Part shown: in pieces, positions 1-8,189 of the stretch
Layout of the letters: every line of letters starts with the position of its first letter
Position numbering within the stretch: the stretch's first letter is position 1
DNA from: an uncultured Acetatifactor sp.
Lineage (GTDB): Bacteria; Bacillota; Clostridia; Lachnospirales; Lachnospiraceae
Assembly: GCA_910586485.1 (NCBI GenBank)
Contig: CAJUIA010000017.1
Coordinates: 1 to 64,000 of the forward strand
DNA: 64,000 nt
Direction: 5' to 3'
Program-made: the position numbers and the translations under genes
The notes under the pieces: generated by a model
What the model was told of the DNA's origin: nothing
Seen by the model: the letters and a program-made list of their open reading frames with translations, nothing else
Database searches by the model: none

Positions 1-120
1 TGGGTTTGTAGCCACTTTTTGATTTCACAAGTGTCAAACTCGGGAGTATAACACAAACAGTCGGTTTCGTCTCGCACGGACAACAAAATTAAGAATATTT
101 AACATTTGCAGGAAGATATA
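1..120. other. Upstream non-coding segment
   Basis: No open frame, RNA gene or repeat that I recognise lies in these first bases. They lead into the extended -10 promoter of the histidine kinase gene. The segment may be the spacer behind a gene lying outside the window. Confidence 0.4.
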
Positions 121-141
121 TGATATAATAGCCGCAAGGGA
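119..141 (+). promoter_or_regulatory. Extended -10 promoter, copy 1 of a 23-bp repeat
   Basis: TG-A-TATAAT at 121-129 is a full extended -10 box; no good -35 is seen. The 23 bases 119-141 are identical to 4019-4041 in front of another gene. In both places the repeat is followed by a stem-loop, then a CGAAGC motif and the ribosome site. It most likely drives the kinase gene. Confidence 0.6.
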
Positions 142-151
142 AAAACAAGCC

Positions 152-174
152 CAAAGTGGCGTGCCGCCACTTTG
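152..174 (+). other. Leader stem-loop before kinase start
   Basis: CAAAGTGGCG (152-161) pairs perfectly with CGCCACTTTG (165-174) over a three-base loop. It sits between promoter and ribosome site, so it is part of the 5' leader RNA. It has no following T-run and is not a classical terminator; a role in message stability or translation control is inference. Confidence 0.5.
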
Positions 175-198
175 CGAAGCCGGCAGGAGGTGCAGACT

Positions 199-2379
199 AT
201 GATTTTGCAGATGTTACAGGTATTTGGGTGCGGCATACTTCTCGTAGGAGCGGCTGTGCTGCTGAAGAAACATCCGAATAGAGTGACTCAGAACCTGCTG
301 TTGGCGGATATAGGCTGCCTGGTAATGAATGCGGGATATTTTTTGCAGCTTCAGGCAGTCAGCCATGAGGCGGCCTTTTTGTCCTGGCGCATATCCTGCA
401 TGGGAAATGTGCTGTTTTATTATTTCTTTGCTTTTTTTGTGCTGGATTACCTTCAGCTCAAGTATCCGAGAAGGCTTAGAAATATATGGAGCCTGTTTGA
501 AATCATCGCAGTCTTTTGCATGTGGGACAACAAGCTTGTGCATCTGGTGGCATCCGACAGGGTGGTTAAACCGGAGCTTTCGGAAGGTTTGCTGCAGACG
601 GAGACCGGCCCGATTTTTGTAATACGTTATTCCATCATCTGCATTGTGCTTTTGCTGAGCATTATTTATACCGTGCTGAAGTGGGTAAAAACAAGGCTGG
701 TGAGAGAAAAACGCAATCTTGCCATATTGTTCAGCGCCCAGCTGGTGGTCTTTGTATCGCTGATCGTCAGGCTGTGCGTGCCCATGCCCATTGATGTGAT
801 TCCGCTGCTGGCGGCAGGTTCTCTTTTGATTGTTATACTGTATGTGATCAGAGGGGAGTTTTTTACGGTGGCGGATACCGGAAGAGAGTGGATTTTTGAG
901 CATATCGAGGATGCCTTCGTGATTGTGGATACACTGTATGGCTATCTGGATTCCAACAGCTATGCAAACAGGATATTTCCGGAGCTGTCCGGATATAAAA
1001 AGAGTGTCAGGGTGACCGAGCAGGTGTTAAAGATGTTTCGCTCTGCGGAAAAAAGAGTCCGGCTGGGTGAGAAGTATTATGGGAGAACGGTTACGCCGTT
1101 GATCCAGGGAAACGAAATCGTCGGATATTGCCTGCTGCTGGTTGATATGACGGAAAACCATCAGCTGATGCAGGAGCTGGTGGTGGCAAAGGAGCATGCG
1201 GAAAGTGCCAATAAGGCAAAGTCTTCCTTCCTATCCAATATGTCCCATGAAATCAGGACGCCGATGAACGCAGTGGTTGGCATGACGGAAATATTGCTCA
1301 GGGAAAAGCATTCCGAAAAGGAAACGGGCTATTTACATAATATTAAGAATTCAGGGCTTGCGCTGCTTACGATTATTAATGACATTCTGGACTTTTCCAA
1401 GATAGAGTCCGGTAAGCTGGAAATCGTGGAGGAAGAGTACTTTCCGGCCTCCATGCTCAGTGATTTGAAGATGATTTTCCTGAATAGAATCGGTGAAAAG
1501 AAGGTGGATCTGCAGTTTGAAATAGACAGTGCGCTGCCGGTAAAATTGTACGGCGATTCCATGCGTCTCCGCCAGATTATTATTAATATTGGCAATAATG
1601 CTATTAAGTTTACGGACAGGGGCTTAGTCAGGCTGACAATAAAGGTGCAGGAAAGAAACGGCGAAGACATCATCCTGTTTGTGGCGGTCAAGGATACGGG
1701 GCAGGGGATCAAAAAGGAAGATTTAACAAAGCTGTTTGGCGCATTCGAGCAGGTTGACACGAAAAAGAATCACAATAAGGAAGGCACGGGACTTGGACTT
1801 TCCATTTCCAAGCAGCTTGTGGAGCTGATGGGGGGCCGGATCGGCGTGGAAAGTGAGTACGGAAAGGGGAGTGAATTCCATTTTACAGTCTGCCAGAAGG
1901 TGCGAAGCGATGAAACCGTAGGTAAGTCCTGGGAAAATATGGCTGCTCTGGAGAAGGATACGCCGGAGGATTATCAGGAGTTTACGGCCCCAGAGGCCAG
2001 AATCCTGATTGCAGATGACAATGAGATCAACAGGGAGGTTGCGGTATTGCTGCTGGAGCCCTTTGAAATGCAGATCGACACGGCGGAAAACGGTGAAGAG
2101 GCATTGAATATGATCAGGGAGCACCATTATGACCTGGTATTTATGGATCACTGGATGCCGGTTATGAATGGCGTGGAGGCCACAAAAGCGCTGCGGCAGC
2201 TGGAGGGGGAATATTATCAGAAGCTTCCGGTGATAGCGCTGACTGCAGATGCCATGGAAGAAGCAAGAAAAGAATTTTACGAGGCGGGTATGAATGATTT
2301 TGTAGCCAAGCCGATAGAGATGAAGGAAATCTGCATGGCTCTGAAGGCCTGGCTGCCCAAGGAGCGTGTGCGCTCCTGA
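199..2379 (+). CDS. Hybrid histidine kinase with 7-TM sensor and receiver domain
   Basis: Membrane sensor kinase of 726 residues that should autophosphorylate and pass the phosphate to its own receiver domain. About seven hydrophobic segments fill residues 1-225 (histidine-kinase N-terminal 7TM type), followed by a PAS-like stretch (about 230-325). The H-box SNMSHEIRTPMN carries His350. The ATPase domain shows an N-box (NIGNNAIKF), G1 (DTGQGI) and G2 (GTGLGLSISKQL). The receiver has acidic residues in IADDNEIN and phospho-acceptor Asp650 in FMDHWMP. I chose ATG 199 over TTG 172 because AGGAGG at 185-190 is correctly spaced from 199, and TTG 172 lies inside the leader stem-loop. No HPt domain or response-regulator gene lies next to it, so the downstream partner is unknown. 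It may regulate the glycan genes that follow; this is inference. Confidence 0.93.
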   Translation: MILQMLQVFGCGILLVGAAVLLKKHPNRVTQNLLLADIGCLVMNAGYFLQLQAVSHEAAFLSWRISCMGNVLFYYFFAFFVLDYLQLKYPRRLRNIWSLFEIIAVFCMWDNKLVHLVASDRVVKPELSEGLLQTETGPIFVIRYSIICIVLLLSIIYTVLKWVKTRLVREKRNLAILFSAQLVVFVSLIVRLCVPMPIDVIPLLAAGSLLIVILYVIRGEFFTVADTGREWIFEHIEDAFVIVDTLYGYLDSNSYANRIFPELSGYKKSVRVTEQVLKMFRSAEKRVRLGEKYYGRTVTPLIQGNEIVGYCLLLVDMTENHQLMQELVVAKEHAESANKAKSSFLSNMSHEIRTPMNAVVGMTEILLREKHSEKETGYLHNIKNSGLALLTIINDILDFSKIESGKLEIVEEEYFPASMLSDLKMIFLNRIGEKKVDLQFEIDSALPVKLYGDSMRLRQIIINIGNNAIKFTDRGLVRLTIKVQERNGEDIILFVAVKDTGQGIKKEDLTKLFGAFEQVDTKKNHNKEGTGLGLSISKQLVELMGGRIGVESEYGKGSEFHFTVCQKVRSDETVGKSWENMAALEKDTPEDYQEFTAPEARILIADDNEINREVAVLLLEPFEMQIDTAENGEEALNMIREHHYDLVFMDHWMPVMNGVEATKALRQLEGEYYQKLPVIALTADAMEEARKEFYEAGMNDFVAKPIEMKEICMALKAWLPKERVRS

Positions 2380-2445
2380 GCGCATACGCTCCTGAGTGCG
2401 TACACTCCTGAGTGCATGTGTTCTTGAGTGTGTGCGTTTCCAAGA
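2366..2445 (+). repeat. Five degenerate 16-bp tandem repeats across the kinase stop
   Basis: Units at 2366-2381, 2382-2397, 2398-2413, 2414-2429 and 2430-2445 follow the pattern GCRTRYRCTCCTGAGT, with the last unit the most diverged. The kinase stop codon TGA (2377-2379) lies in the first unit. Adjacent units also form inverted repeats (for example GAGCG...CGCTC), so the RNA can fold strongly. There is no T-run, so terminator function is doubtful. Confidence 0.75.
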
Positions 2446-2489
2446 GTATATGCCTTATATTTTGAAGAAAGGATTCGAGGTAAAGTGAG

Positions 2490-3419
2490 ATGAGCCTGCT
2501 GAGTGTGATTGTTCCTTGCTTTAATGAGGAAGAGAATGTTGAGCCCTTTTATGAAGAACTGCTGAAAAACGATACTTTTTTCAGGGAGAAGGGCGTAGAT
2601 ATAGAAATACTGTATGTAGATGACGGCTCCCAGGACAAAACGGCGGAGGTGGTAAAAAAGCTTCGGAAAAAGGATGAGCGTGTGCATTTATTGTCTTTTT
2701 CCAGAAATTTCGGCAAGGAAGCCGCCATATACGCAGGGTTGGAGCATTCCCAGGGCGACTGGCTGGTGCTGATGGATGCGGATCTTCAGGATCCCCCTTC
2801 GCTGCTGCCGGAAATGTTCTCCTGGCTGGAGCAGGGCTATGACTCTGTGGCAACCAGACGGGTGAGCCGTAAGGGTGAGCCGCCGATTAGAAGCTTATTT
2901 GCACGGTTGTTTTATAAGCTGATGAAAAAAATATCCAAAACGGAGATCATGGACGGAGCCAGAGATTACAGGCTGATGACCAGGCAGATGGCCGATGCGG
3001 TCATTTCCATGCAGGAATATAACCGTTTTACAAAAGGAATTTTCGGATGGGTGGGATTCCGGACCAAGTGGATGGAATACGAAAATGTGGAACGCGCCAG
3101 GGGAGAAACCAAGTGGAGCTTTTGGAAGCTGTTTTTGTATTCCCTGGACGGAATCACGGCATTTTCCACAGTGCCGCTGATGATTGCCGCTGTGGCGGGA
3201 GTACTGTTTTGCCTGCTGGCCTTTGTTATGATCATTTTTATTATCGTGCGCAAGCTGATTTTTGGCGATCCTGTGTCGGGCTGGCCGTCTCTGGTATGTA
3301 TTATGTTGTTTTTGAGCGGCGTACAATTTTTCTGCACGGGAATTTTAGGACAGTATCTTGCAAAGACTTATATGGAGGTGAAAAGACGCCCTATTTACCT
3401 GATTAAAGAAAAAATATAA
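2490..3419 (+). CDS. GT2 glycosyltransferase with two C-terminal TM segments (GtrB/DPM1-like)
   Basis: A 309-residue family 2 glycosyltransferase, likely moving a sugar from a nucleotide donor onto undecaprenyl phosphate at the inner face of the membrane. The N-terminus has the family opening SVIVPCFNEEENVEPFYEEL, then YVDDGSQDKT (first DD), the metal-binding DADLQDPP, and the QEYNRFTKGIFGW segment typical of GtrB/DPM1 enzymes. Two hydrophobic helices (about 225-255 and 265-290) end the protein. The start follows a GAGGTAAAGTGAG ribosome site, 110 bases after the kinase. Sugar and acceptor cannot be told from sequence. Related enzymes occur here at 30574 and 42950. Confidence 0.9.
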   Translation: MSLLSVIVPCFNEEENVEPFYEELLKNDTFFREKGVDIEILYVDDGSQDKTAEVVKKLRKKDERVHLLSFSRNFGKEAAIYAGLEHSQGDWLVLMDADLQDPPSLLPEMFSWLEQGYDSVATRRVSRKGEPPIRSLFARLFYKLMKKISKTEIMDGARDYRLMTRQMADAVISMQEYNRFTKGIFGWVGFRTKWMEYENVERARGETKWSFWKLFLYSLDGITAFSTVPLMIAAVAGVLFCLLAFVMIIFIIVRKLIFGDPVSGWPSLVCIMLFLSGVQFFCTGILGQYLAKTYMEVKRRPIYLIKEKI

Positions 3420-3448
3420 ATCTTAACAGTTTCTTAACGGAGAAAATG

Positions 3449-3477
3449 TTCACGTGTGCCCATAAATGTGATAATAT
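3449..3477 (+). promoter_or_regulatory. Sigma-A-like promoter for the Spo0A-C gene
   Basis: TTCACG (3449-3454) and TAATAT (3472-3477) are separated by 17 bases, 55 bases before the GTG start at 3532. The -10 is preceded by TGTGA. Confidence 0.5.
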
Positions 3478-3531
3478 ATAGTCGTTCTTACAAAAGAAGA
3501 TTGTAGACTGGCACAAGAAAGGGGAGATCGA

Positions 3532-3909
3532 GTGAATATATGCACCGTAAAGGATTGTGAACTGGAAAGGTATATTACTGATGTTATGCTGGATGTAGGA
3601 GTTCCTGCACACTTAAAGGGCTACCACTATCTGAGGGATGCGATCTTATTGTCCGGAAGAGATATGGAGGTGGTCAGCAGTGTAACGAAGCTTCTGTATC
3701 CGACAATAGCAAGGCGTTTTAAAACAACGGAACAAAAGGTTGAGCGTGCAATTCGAAATGCCATCGAAGTATCGTGGGCCAGGGGAAATGCGGCGACTTT
3801 TGAAAAAATGTTCGGATATTCTGCAAGGACGGGAAGAACCAGACCAACAAACAGCGAGTACATTGCACGTATTGCAGACAAGGTTCGTCTGGATATAAAT
3901 GCAATGTAA
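3532..3909 (+). CDS. Free-standing Spo0A C-terminal DNA-binding domain protein
   Basis: A 125-residue protein made only of the effector domain of the sporulation master regulator Spo0A. Family signatures are GVPAHLKGYHYLRDAI, VTKLLYPTIARRF, KVERAIRNAIEVSWARGN and PTNSEYIARIADK, which cover the recognition helix-turn-helix and the C-terminal helices. There is no receiver domain, while Spo0A itself is about 270 residues. It should therefore bind 0A-box-like DNA without phosphorylation control, or act through competition with Spo0A. It starts at GTG 3532 behind AAAGGGGAGA. The gene has its own promoter and terminator and so is a single-gene unit. DNA binding is a family-based inference; target genes are unknown, though the surface glycan genes around it are candidates. 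Confidence 0.9.
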   Translation: MNICTVKDCELERYITDVMLDVGVPAHLKGYHYLRDAILLSGRDMEVVSSVTKLLYPTIARRFKTTEQKVERAIRNAIEVSWARGNAATFEKMFGYSARTGRTRPTNSEYIARIADKVRLDINAM

Positions 3910-3965
3910 AACCGCACGCAGAGCAGCGTAACCTGGCAACAACAAAATTCTTTTGTTAGAACAAG

Positions 3966-4000
3966 AAAGCAGTCAGAGAGTATATGCTGGCTGCTTTTAC
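3966..4000 (+). terminator. Rho-independent terminator after the Spo0A-C gene
   Basis: AAAGCAGTCAG (3966-3976) pairs with CTGGCTGCTTT (3987-3997), with one G-T pair, followed by a short T-rich stretch. A smaller hairpin, AACAAAA/TTTTGTT, lies just upstream. Confidence 0.65.
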
Positions 4001-4041
4001 TTGTGTGGATTTGGGAGTTATGATATAATAGCCGCAAGGGA
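4001..4041 (+). promoter_or_regulatory. Promoter with copy 2 of the 23-bp repeat
   Basis: TTGTGT (4001-4006) lies 17 bases before TATAAT (4024-4029), which is part of a TGATATAAT extended -10. Bases 4019-4041 are identical to 119-141. Downstream, a GCCCG/CGGGC stem and a CGAAGC motif precede the ribosome site of the gene at 4118, the same order as in copy 1. Confidence 0.65.
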
Positions 4042-4117
4042 CAGCCGCAGGCTTTTCAGAGTTCTGCCCGTAATTTACATAACCAGCGGGCGAAGCGGCG
4101 AATGGAGCAGGAATGCA

Positions 4118-5029
4118 ATGCAAAAAAGAGATTCTTTTGCGGATATAATGATACTCATTTTTATGATGGCAATCGGGGCAGCGGAAGCGGCTCATCTTTT
4201 TGGCGCATTTTTTCACAGGCCGGTCTCCGTGTGTTCCATGATATTTGCCGTGCTTTTGGTGATGTCGGCCGCGGTATTGCTTTGTCTGTGGATATTTCGC
4301 CGCAGAAAATTTGTAGACCGAGAGGCGGCCTGTAATGCGAAACGTACTTTTTCAAAAAGCGAAAGACTTCTGCTGCTTCTGTTTTCTGCTCTTGTATTTT
4401 CTCAAATCCTTTTCATGTTGATCGGGAAAAATGTGTATATAAGGGGAGATATGACGGTGGAAACCGTAAGAAGCTTCCTGCAGACCGACGGAGTTTATCG
4501 GGTGAATCCTCTGACCGGGCGGCCGTATGCAGAAGGCCTTCCGTCCAGAATTCAGATTTTGTGCCTGCCTACGCTGTATGCCGCCGTAAGCAGCATTTTT
4601 CATATCAGTCCCGATGTGCTGGTGTTGTATGTGATCCCGGTGATTACGCTGCTTTGCTGTTATGGAGCATATGGATGCCTGGCAGCAGCGCTGTTTCCGG
4701 AGAACAGGTACAGGAAGCTTTGTTTTTTGACGGCAGTGGCTTTTTTGATCTGGATCGGAAGCTACGGATACGGCATGGACGGATTCGGGCTGATCTTTAC
4801 CGGATGGCGGGGCGTCACGATGAGAAATGCGGTACTCATTCCTTATGTGGTGTCCTGCTGTCTGCGGAGAAAGTATTTTTGCCTTTTGCTGTGCGTGCTG
4901 GCAGAGGCCTGTATTGTCTGGACACTGTACGGGATGGGGGTCTGCCTGCCGGTCATCTTGGGAATGCTGTTGGTCTGCCGCTTAAGGCGGGGAGCAGGGA
5001 AGGAGGCGGCCGATGGCGGAGCTTGTTAG
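4118..5029 (+). CDS. Multi-pass membrane protein, first of an overlapping pair
   Basis: A 303-residue protein with about seven to eight hydrophobic segments; I do not recognise a named family. The first predicted outside loop carries an acidic residue (IRGDMTVETVRS), a layout common in GT-C-type glycosyltransferases that use lipid-linked sugars. ATG 4118 is chosen over 3953 because the earlier start would precede the promoter at 4001-4041, and GGAGCAGGA lies just before 4118. It overlaps the next gene by 17 bases, so the two are translationally coupled or are halves of one broken protein. The pair at 45098/46238 has a similar two-gene layout. The product is expected in the cytoplasmic membrane; a role in glycan transfer is inference from context. 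Confidence 0.65.
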   Translation: MQKRDSFADIMILIFMMAIGAAEAAHLFGAFFHRPVSVCSMIFAVLLVMSAAVLLCLWIFRRRKFVDREAACNAKRTFSKSERLLLLLFSALVFSQILFMLIGKNVYIRGDMTVETVRSFLQTDGVYRVNPLTGRPYAEGLPSRIQILCLPTLYAAVSSIFHISPDVLVLYVIPVITLLCCYGAYGCLAAALFPENRYRKLCFLTAVAFLIWIGSYGYGMDGFGLIFTGWRGVTMRNAVLIPYVVSCCLRRKYFCLLLCVLAEACIVWTLYGMGVCLPVILGMLLVCRLRRGAGKEAADGGAC

Positions 5030-5834
5030 AAATGCCTGGGCCGGCTGGCGTTCTTTCGCCGGTGCGGGGAAATTGCCGGCCGCATTGTTGATTTCTCTGT
5101 TGTTTTTATGGATATATTATAAGAGGGTGAAACAGAAGGGGCTTCTGATTTATACTACGGCTGCCGTGATTTGCTGCATTCTGCCGGTGACGGCGGCACT
5201 GCTGGAGCTGTATCAGACAAGGTTTTATGATTATAAGTGGATATGGAGCCTTGTTCCGATGACGGCAGTGACAGGACTTGCCATTACCCTGTTTTTGACG
5301 GATTTCCTGCAGGAATTTTCCGGAGGCAGCGGCAAAAGGCAGGCAGCGGCAGCGGCGCTGCTGGCGGCCGGCTTGGTATTGTGCGGGGGAATGGGCAGTA
5401 AGCCCTGGGAAGGGTGCGGAAGGCAGGCAGAAGTGCAGGAGCGCCAGAAGGCGGAAGAGATTTTGGAAGAATTGCAGGAACGACTGCAGGAAAAGCAGAT
5501 CTGCCTGTGGGCCCCGCGGGAGCTGCTGGAGTATACAAGGGCATATGATGCAGGAATTTTGCTCCTGTACGGAAGGGATATGTGGGACACGGATTTGACG
5601 GCCTATTCTTATGAAGTGTATCCCGGCGGCTTTCGGGATCTGTACCTTTGGATGGAAGCGGCACCGGGGACGGAGACCGTACCGGCTTCGTACTGCGCCC
5701 AAACGCTGGCGGCCTCGGAGGTCAACTGCATCCTTCTGCCCGGAGACAAGCCTGCGGAAACGATACAGGACTTTGAAGACATGCTGGGAGTACAGGCGGA
5801 AACGCTGGGTGAGTACTATTTGCTGATAAGGTGA
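5013..5834 (+). CDS. Membrane protein, second of an overlapping pair
   Basis: A 273-residue protein with three to four N-terminal hydrophobic helices (residues about 20-135), then a soluble C-terminal half that should face outside. A short Glu/Gln-rich, probably coiled stretch lies at about 145-170 (QERQKAEEILEELQERLQEK). The C-terminal half resembles in general layout the end of the protein at 46238 (helices, then a domain with scattered Cys and Tyr), but I see no named family. The start is ATG 5013 behind GGAGG, inside the end of the preceding gene. It ends ten bases before the next glycosyltransferase, consistent with one operon. If the pair is one ancestral protein, a frameshift near 5013-5029 split it. 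Confidence 0.65.
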   Translation: MAELVRNAWAGWRSFAGAGKLPAALLISLLFLWIYYKRVKQKGLLIYTTAAVICCILPVTAALLELYQTRFYDYKWIWSLVPMTAVTGLAITLFLTDFLQEFSGGSGKRQAAAAALLAAGLVLCGGMGSKPWEGCGRQAEVQERQKAEEILEELQERLQEKQICLWAPRELLEYTRAYDAGILLLYGRDMWDTDLTAYSYEVYPGGFRDLYLWMEAAPGTETVPASYCAQTLAASEVNCILLPGDKPAETIQDFEDMLGVQAETLGEYYLLIR

Positions 5835-5844
5835 GGAAGCTATT

Positions 5845-6603
5845 TTGGACGAGTTGGTGAGTATTATCGTACCTGTATATAACGCGGAACGGTTTATCAG
5901 GGAAACTATGGACTGTGTGAGGGCCCAGACTTACTCCAGTTGGGAGCTTTTGCTGGTGGAGGATAAAAGCAGCGATAAAACCGTATCCATTATAGAAGAA
6001 TATATAGAAGCAAACGGCGAAGACCGGATCCGGCTGTTTCGGCAGCCTGAAAATCTGGGGGCCGCCCAGGCCAGGAACAGAGGACTGGTGGAAGCAGCAG
6101 GACGCTATATTGCCTATCTGGATGCGGATGATTTATGGGTTTCCGAGAAGCTGGAGCGGGAATTGGCCTTTATGAAGGAGAAGGACGCGGCCTTTGCCTT
6201 TACAGGATATGAATTCGTCAATGAGGACGGCAGCGGGACGGGGAAGGTGGTTCGGGTGCCGGAGACGCTTAGCTACAGGCAGGCGTTAAAAAATACCACC
6301 ATATTCACGACTACGGTTATGTTTGACACGGCTAAAATCGAAAAGAGCCTGTTGAAAATGCCGGTCATGAAAAGCGAGGATACCGCGCTTTGGTGGAAGA
6401 TTCTTCGGAACGGTTATACTGCTTACGGGCTGGATGAAAATCTGGTAAAATACCGCAGAGCAGGAAAGACCTTATCCTCCAATAAGCTGGAGGCCATGAG
6501 ACGGATTTGGAATCTCTATCGGAAAGCGGAGGGCATGGGGATCATAAACAGTGCCTGGCACTTTTGCTTTTGGGCGGTGAGGGCGGTAAAGCGAAGAGTG
6601 TAA
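5845..6603 (+). CDS. GT2 glycosyltransferase
   Basis: A 252-residue cytoplasmic family 2 glycosyltransferase. It shows the opening SIIVPVYNAERFIRETMDCV, the nucleotide-binding LLLVEDKSSDKT, the NLGAAQARNRGL loop and the metal-binding AYLDADDLW. In place of the usual catalytic ED region there is KSEDTALWWKIL. The second half (FTTTVMFDTAKIEKSLL) is typical of capsule and teichoic side-chain transferases. The start is TTG 5845 with GAGGAA six bases before it. The short length and lack of membrane helices indicate a side-residue adding enzyme using a nucleotide sugar. Donor and acceptor are unknown. Confidence 0.9.
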   Translation: MDELVSIIVPVYNAERFIRETMDCVRAQTYSSWELLLVEDKSSDKTVSIIEEYIEANGEDRIRLFRQPENLGAAQARNRGLVEAAGRYIAYLDADDLWVSEKLERELAFMKEKDAAFAFTGYEFVNEDGSGTGKVVRVPETLSYRQALKNTTIFTTTVMFDTAKIEKSLLKMPVMKSEDTALWWKILRNGYTAYGLDENLVKYRRAGKTLSSNKLEAMRRIWNLYRKAEGMGIINSAWHFCFWAVRAVKRRV

Positions 6604-6650
6604 CCGCAGCCGCCGATAAAATATGCTATCATGAACGCAGGTGGAGGACT

Positions 6651-8174
6651 ATGTCTGTAAATAAACGTACCAACGAAAAAAGAATAAGAACACGGGAAAC
6701 ATTCAAACGGTTGATAAACCTGGGGCTTGTGGGGCTCTGTCTTGCTTTGGAGGTAGCCGTTTTTTATTACCACTGGCTGACTTATTTCAGGCGGAATCTG
6801 GTGGAAGATCTGAGCAATATGTGGTCAAGGGGAGCGTTTGCAGAGGTTGGCCTGTATACGGTGGTACTGTTGTTTTTATCCGCCACCTACGGAAGCATTC
6901 GTCTGGGCTATCAGAAAAATGCTGAGATCGTGTTTTCACAGGTATTGTCTACCCTGCTGGCAAATATTATTATCTATTTGCAGCTGTCCCTGATGGCAAG
7001 AGCGCTTTTTTCCCTGGAGGTGTTTTTGATTATGATGGTACAGCAGGCGGCGCTGGTGATTGTCTATATCAATGTTGCCAACAGGATATATAAGAATCTT
7101 TTTCCGCCAAGAAAGCTCCTTCTCATCCACGGAGACCGGCCGGTGGATGAAATATATAATAAATTTGAGCGGCGGAAGGATAAGTATGTTATTACAAAAA
7201 GTATCCATGTGAAAGAAGGATTTCAGGGGTTATGCGAAAAGATCATGGAGGCTTATGAGAGCGATGAGTGCAATGCGGTAGTGCTGGGGGATATTTCTGT
7301 AGAGGACAGAGGGCCGCTGCTGAAATTCTGTTACGGACGTTCCATCCGCGTGTACCTGATGCCTAAAATTACGGATGTTATTCTTATGGGGGCAGAGGAA
7401 TTACATGTGTTTGACAGTCCCATGCTGTTGACCAGAGAGTACAGCCTTACCATGGAACAGCGTTTTATTAAAAGGCTGATAGATATTGTCTGTTCCCTGA
7501 TACTGCTGGTCATTGCTTCGCCCTTTATGCTGCTCACGGCCATAGCCGTCAAGCTGTATGACGGTGGCCCGGTATTGTATAAGCAGGTGAGATGCACCTT
7601 GAACCAGCGGGAATTCCATATCTTGAAATTCCGCAGTATGAGAACGGATGCGGAGAAGGACGGCGTGGCCAGGCTGGCGCAGAAAAATGATAACCGCATC
7701 ACTCCGGTGGGAAGGCTGATCAGAAAGTGCAGGGTTGACGAGCTGCCGCAGCTGTTTAATATTTTAAAGGGCGATATGTCCTTTATCGGTCCCAGGCCGG
7801 AGCGCCCTGAGATCATTTCCCAATATCTTGAGGTAATGCCGGAGTTTGCATTTCGAATGAAGGTGAAGGCCGGACTTGCAGGGTTTGCGCAGGTTTACGG
7901 AAAGTATAACACCAGCCCTTACGATAAGCTGAAGCTGGATTTGACCTATATTGAGAATTATTCTACCTGGCTGGATTTGAAGCTGATGATGCTTACCTTA
8001 AAGGTACTGTTCTGGCCGGACAGCACAGAGGGGGTGGAGGCGGAGCAGATCACGGCGCTGCGGGAAGAGAAGCAGAGAAGGGAGCAGGCTTCCCCGGAGC
8101 AGATTTCTCCGGAACAGGCCTCATCGGGACAGGCTTCCCCGGAGCAGGCTGCCGCTGAGCAGAGGCCGCTGTAA
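6651..8174 (+). CDS. Polyprenyl-phosphate sugar phosphotransferase (initiating enzyme)
   Basis: A 507-residue membrane enzyme expected to move a sugar phosphate from a nucleotide sugar to undecaprenyl phosphate, starting a polymer repeat. There are four N-terminal hydrophobic helices (residues about 20-140), a cytoplasmic Rossmann-like middle (about 150-260), then the re-entrant helix (KRLIDIVCSLILLVIASPF) and the catalytic PglC/WcaJ-type domain. Catalytic signatures are LKFRSMRTDA, CRVDELPQLFNILKGDMSF and IGPRPERPE. The tail carries imperfect SPEQAS repeats rich in Pro, Glu and Gln, unusual for the family. ATG 6651 behind GGTGGAGGA is chosen over the upstream ATG 6507, which lies inside the previous gene. 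The next gene is a chain-length regulator, a standard partnership. Confidence 0.93.
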   Translation: MSVNKRTNEKRIRTRETFKRLINLGLVGLCLALEVAVFYYHWLTYFRRNLVEDLSNMWSRGAFAEVGLYTVVLLFLSATYGSIRLGYQKNAEIVFSQVLSTLLANIIIYLQLSLMARALFSLEVFLIMMVQQAALVIVYINVANRIYKNLFPPRKLLLIHGDRPVDEIYNKFERRKDKYVITKSIHVKEGFQGLCEKIMEAYESDECNAVVLGDISVEDRGPLLKFCYGRSIRVYLMPKITDVILMGAEELHVFDSPMLLTREYSLTMEQRFIKRLIDIVCSLILLVIASPFMLLTAIAVKLYDGGPVLYKQVRCTLNQREFHILKFRSMRTDAEKDGVARLAQKNDNRITPVGRLIRKCRVDELPQLFNILKGDMSFIGPRPERPEIISQYLEVMPEFAFRMKVKAGLAGFAQVYGKYNTSPYDKLKLDLTYIENYSTWLDLKLMMLTLKVLFWPDSTEGVEAEQITALREEKQRREQASPEQISPEQASSGQASPEQAAAEQRPL

Positions 8175-8189
8175 GAAATGGAGAGGATT

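Noticed and set aside
3953..4117. Upstream extension of the 4118 membrane protein
   Set aside because: It would start before the terminator and promoter at 3966-4041 and has no ribosome site.
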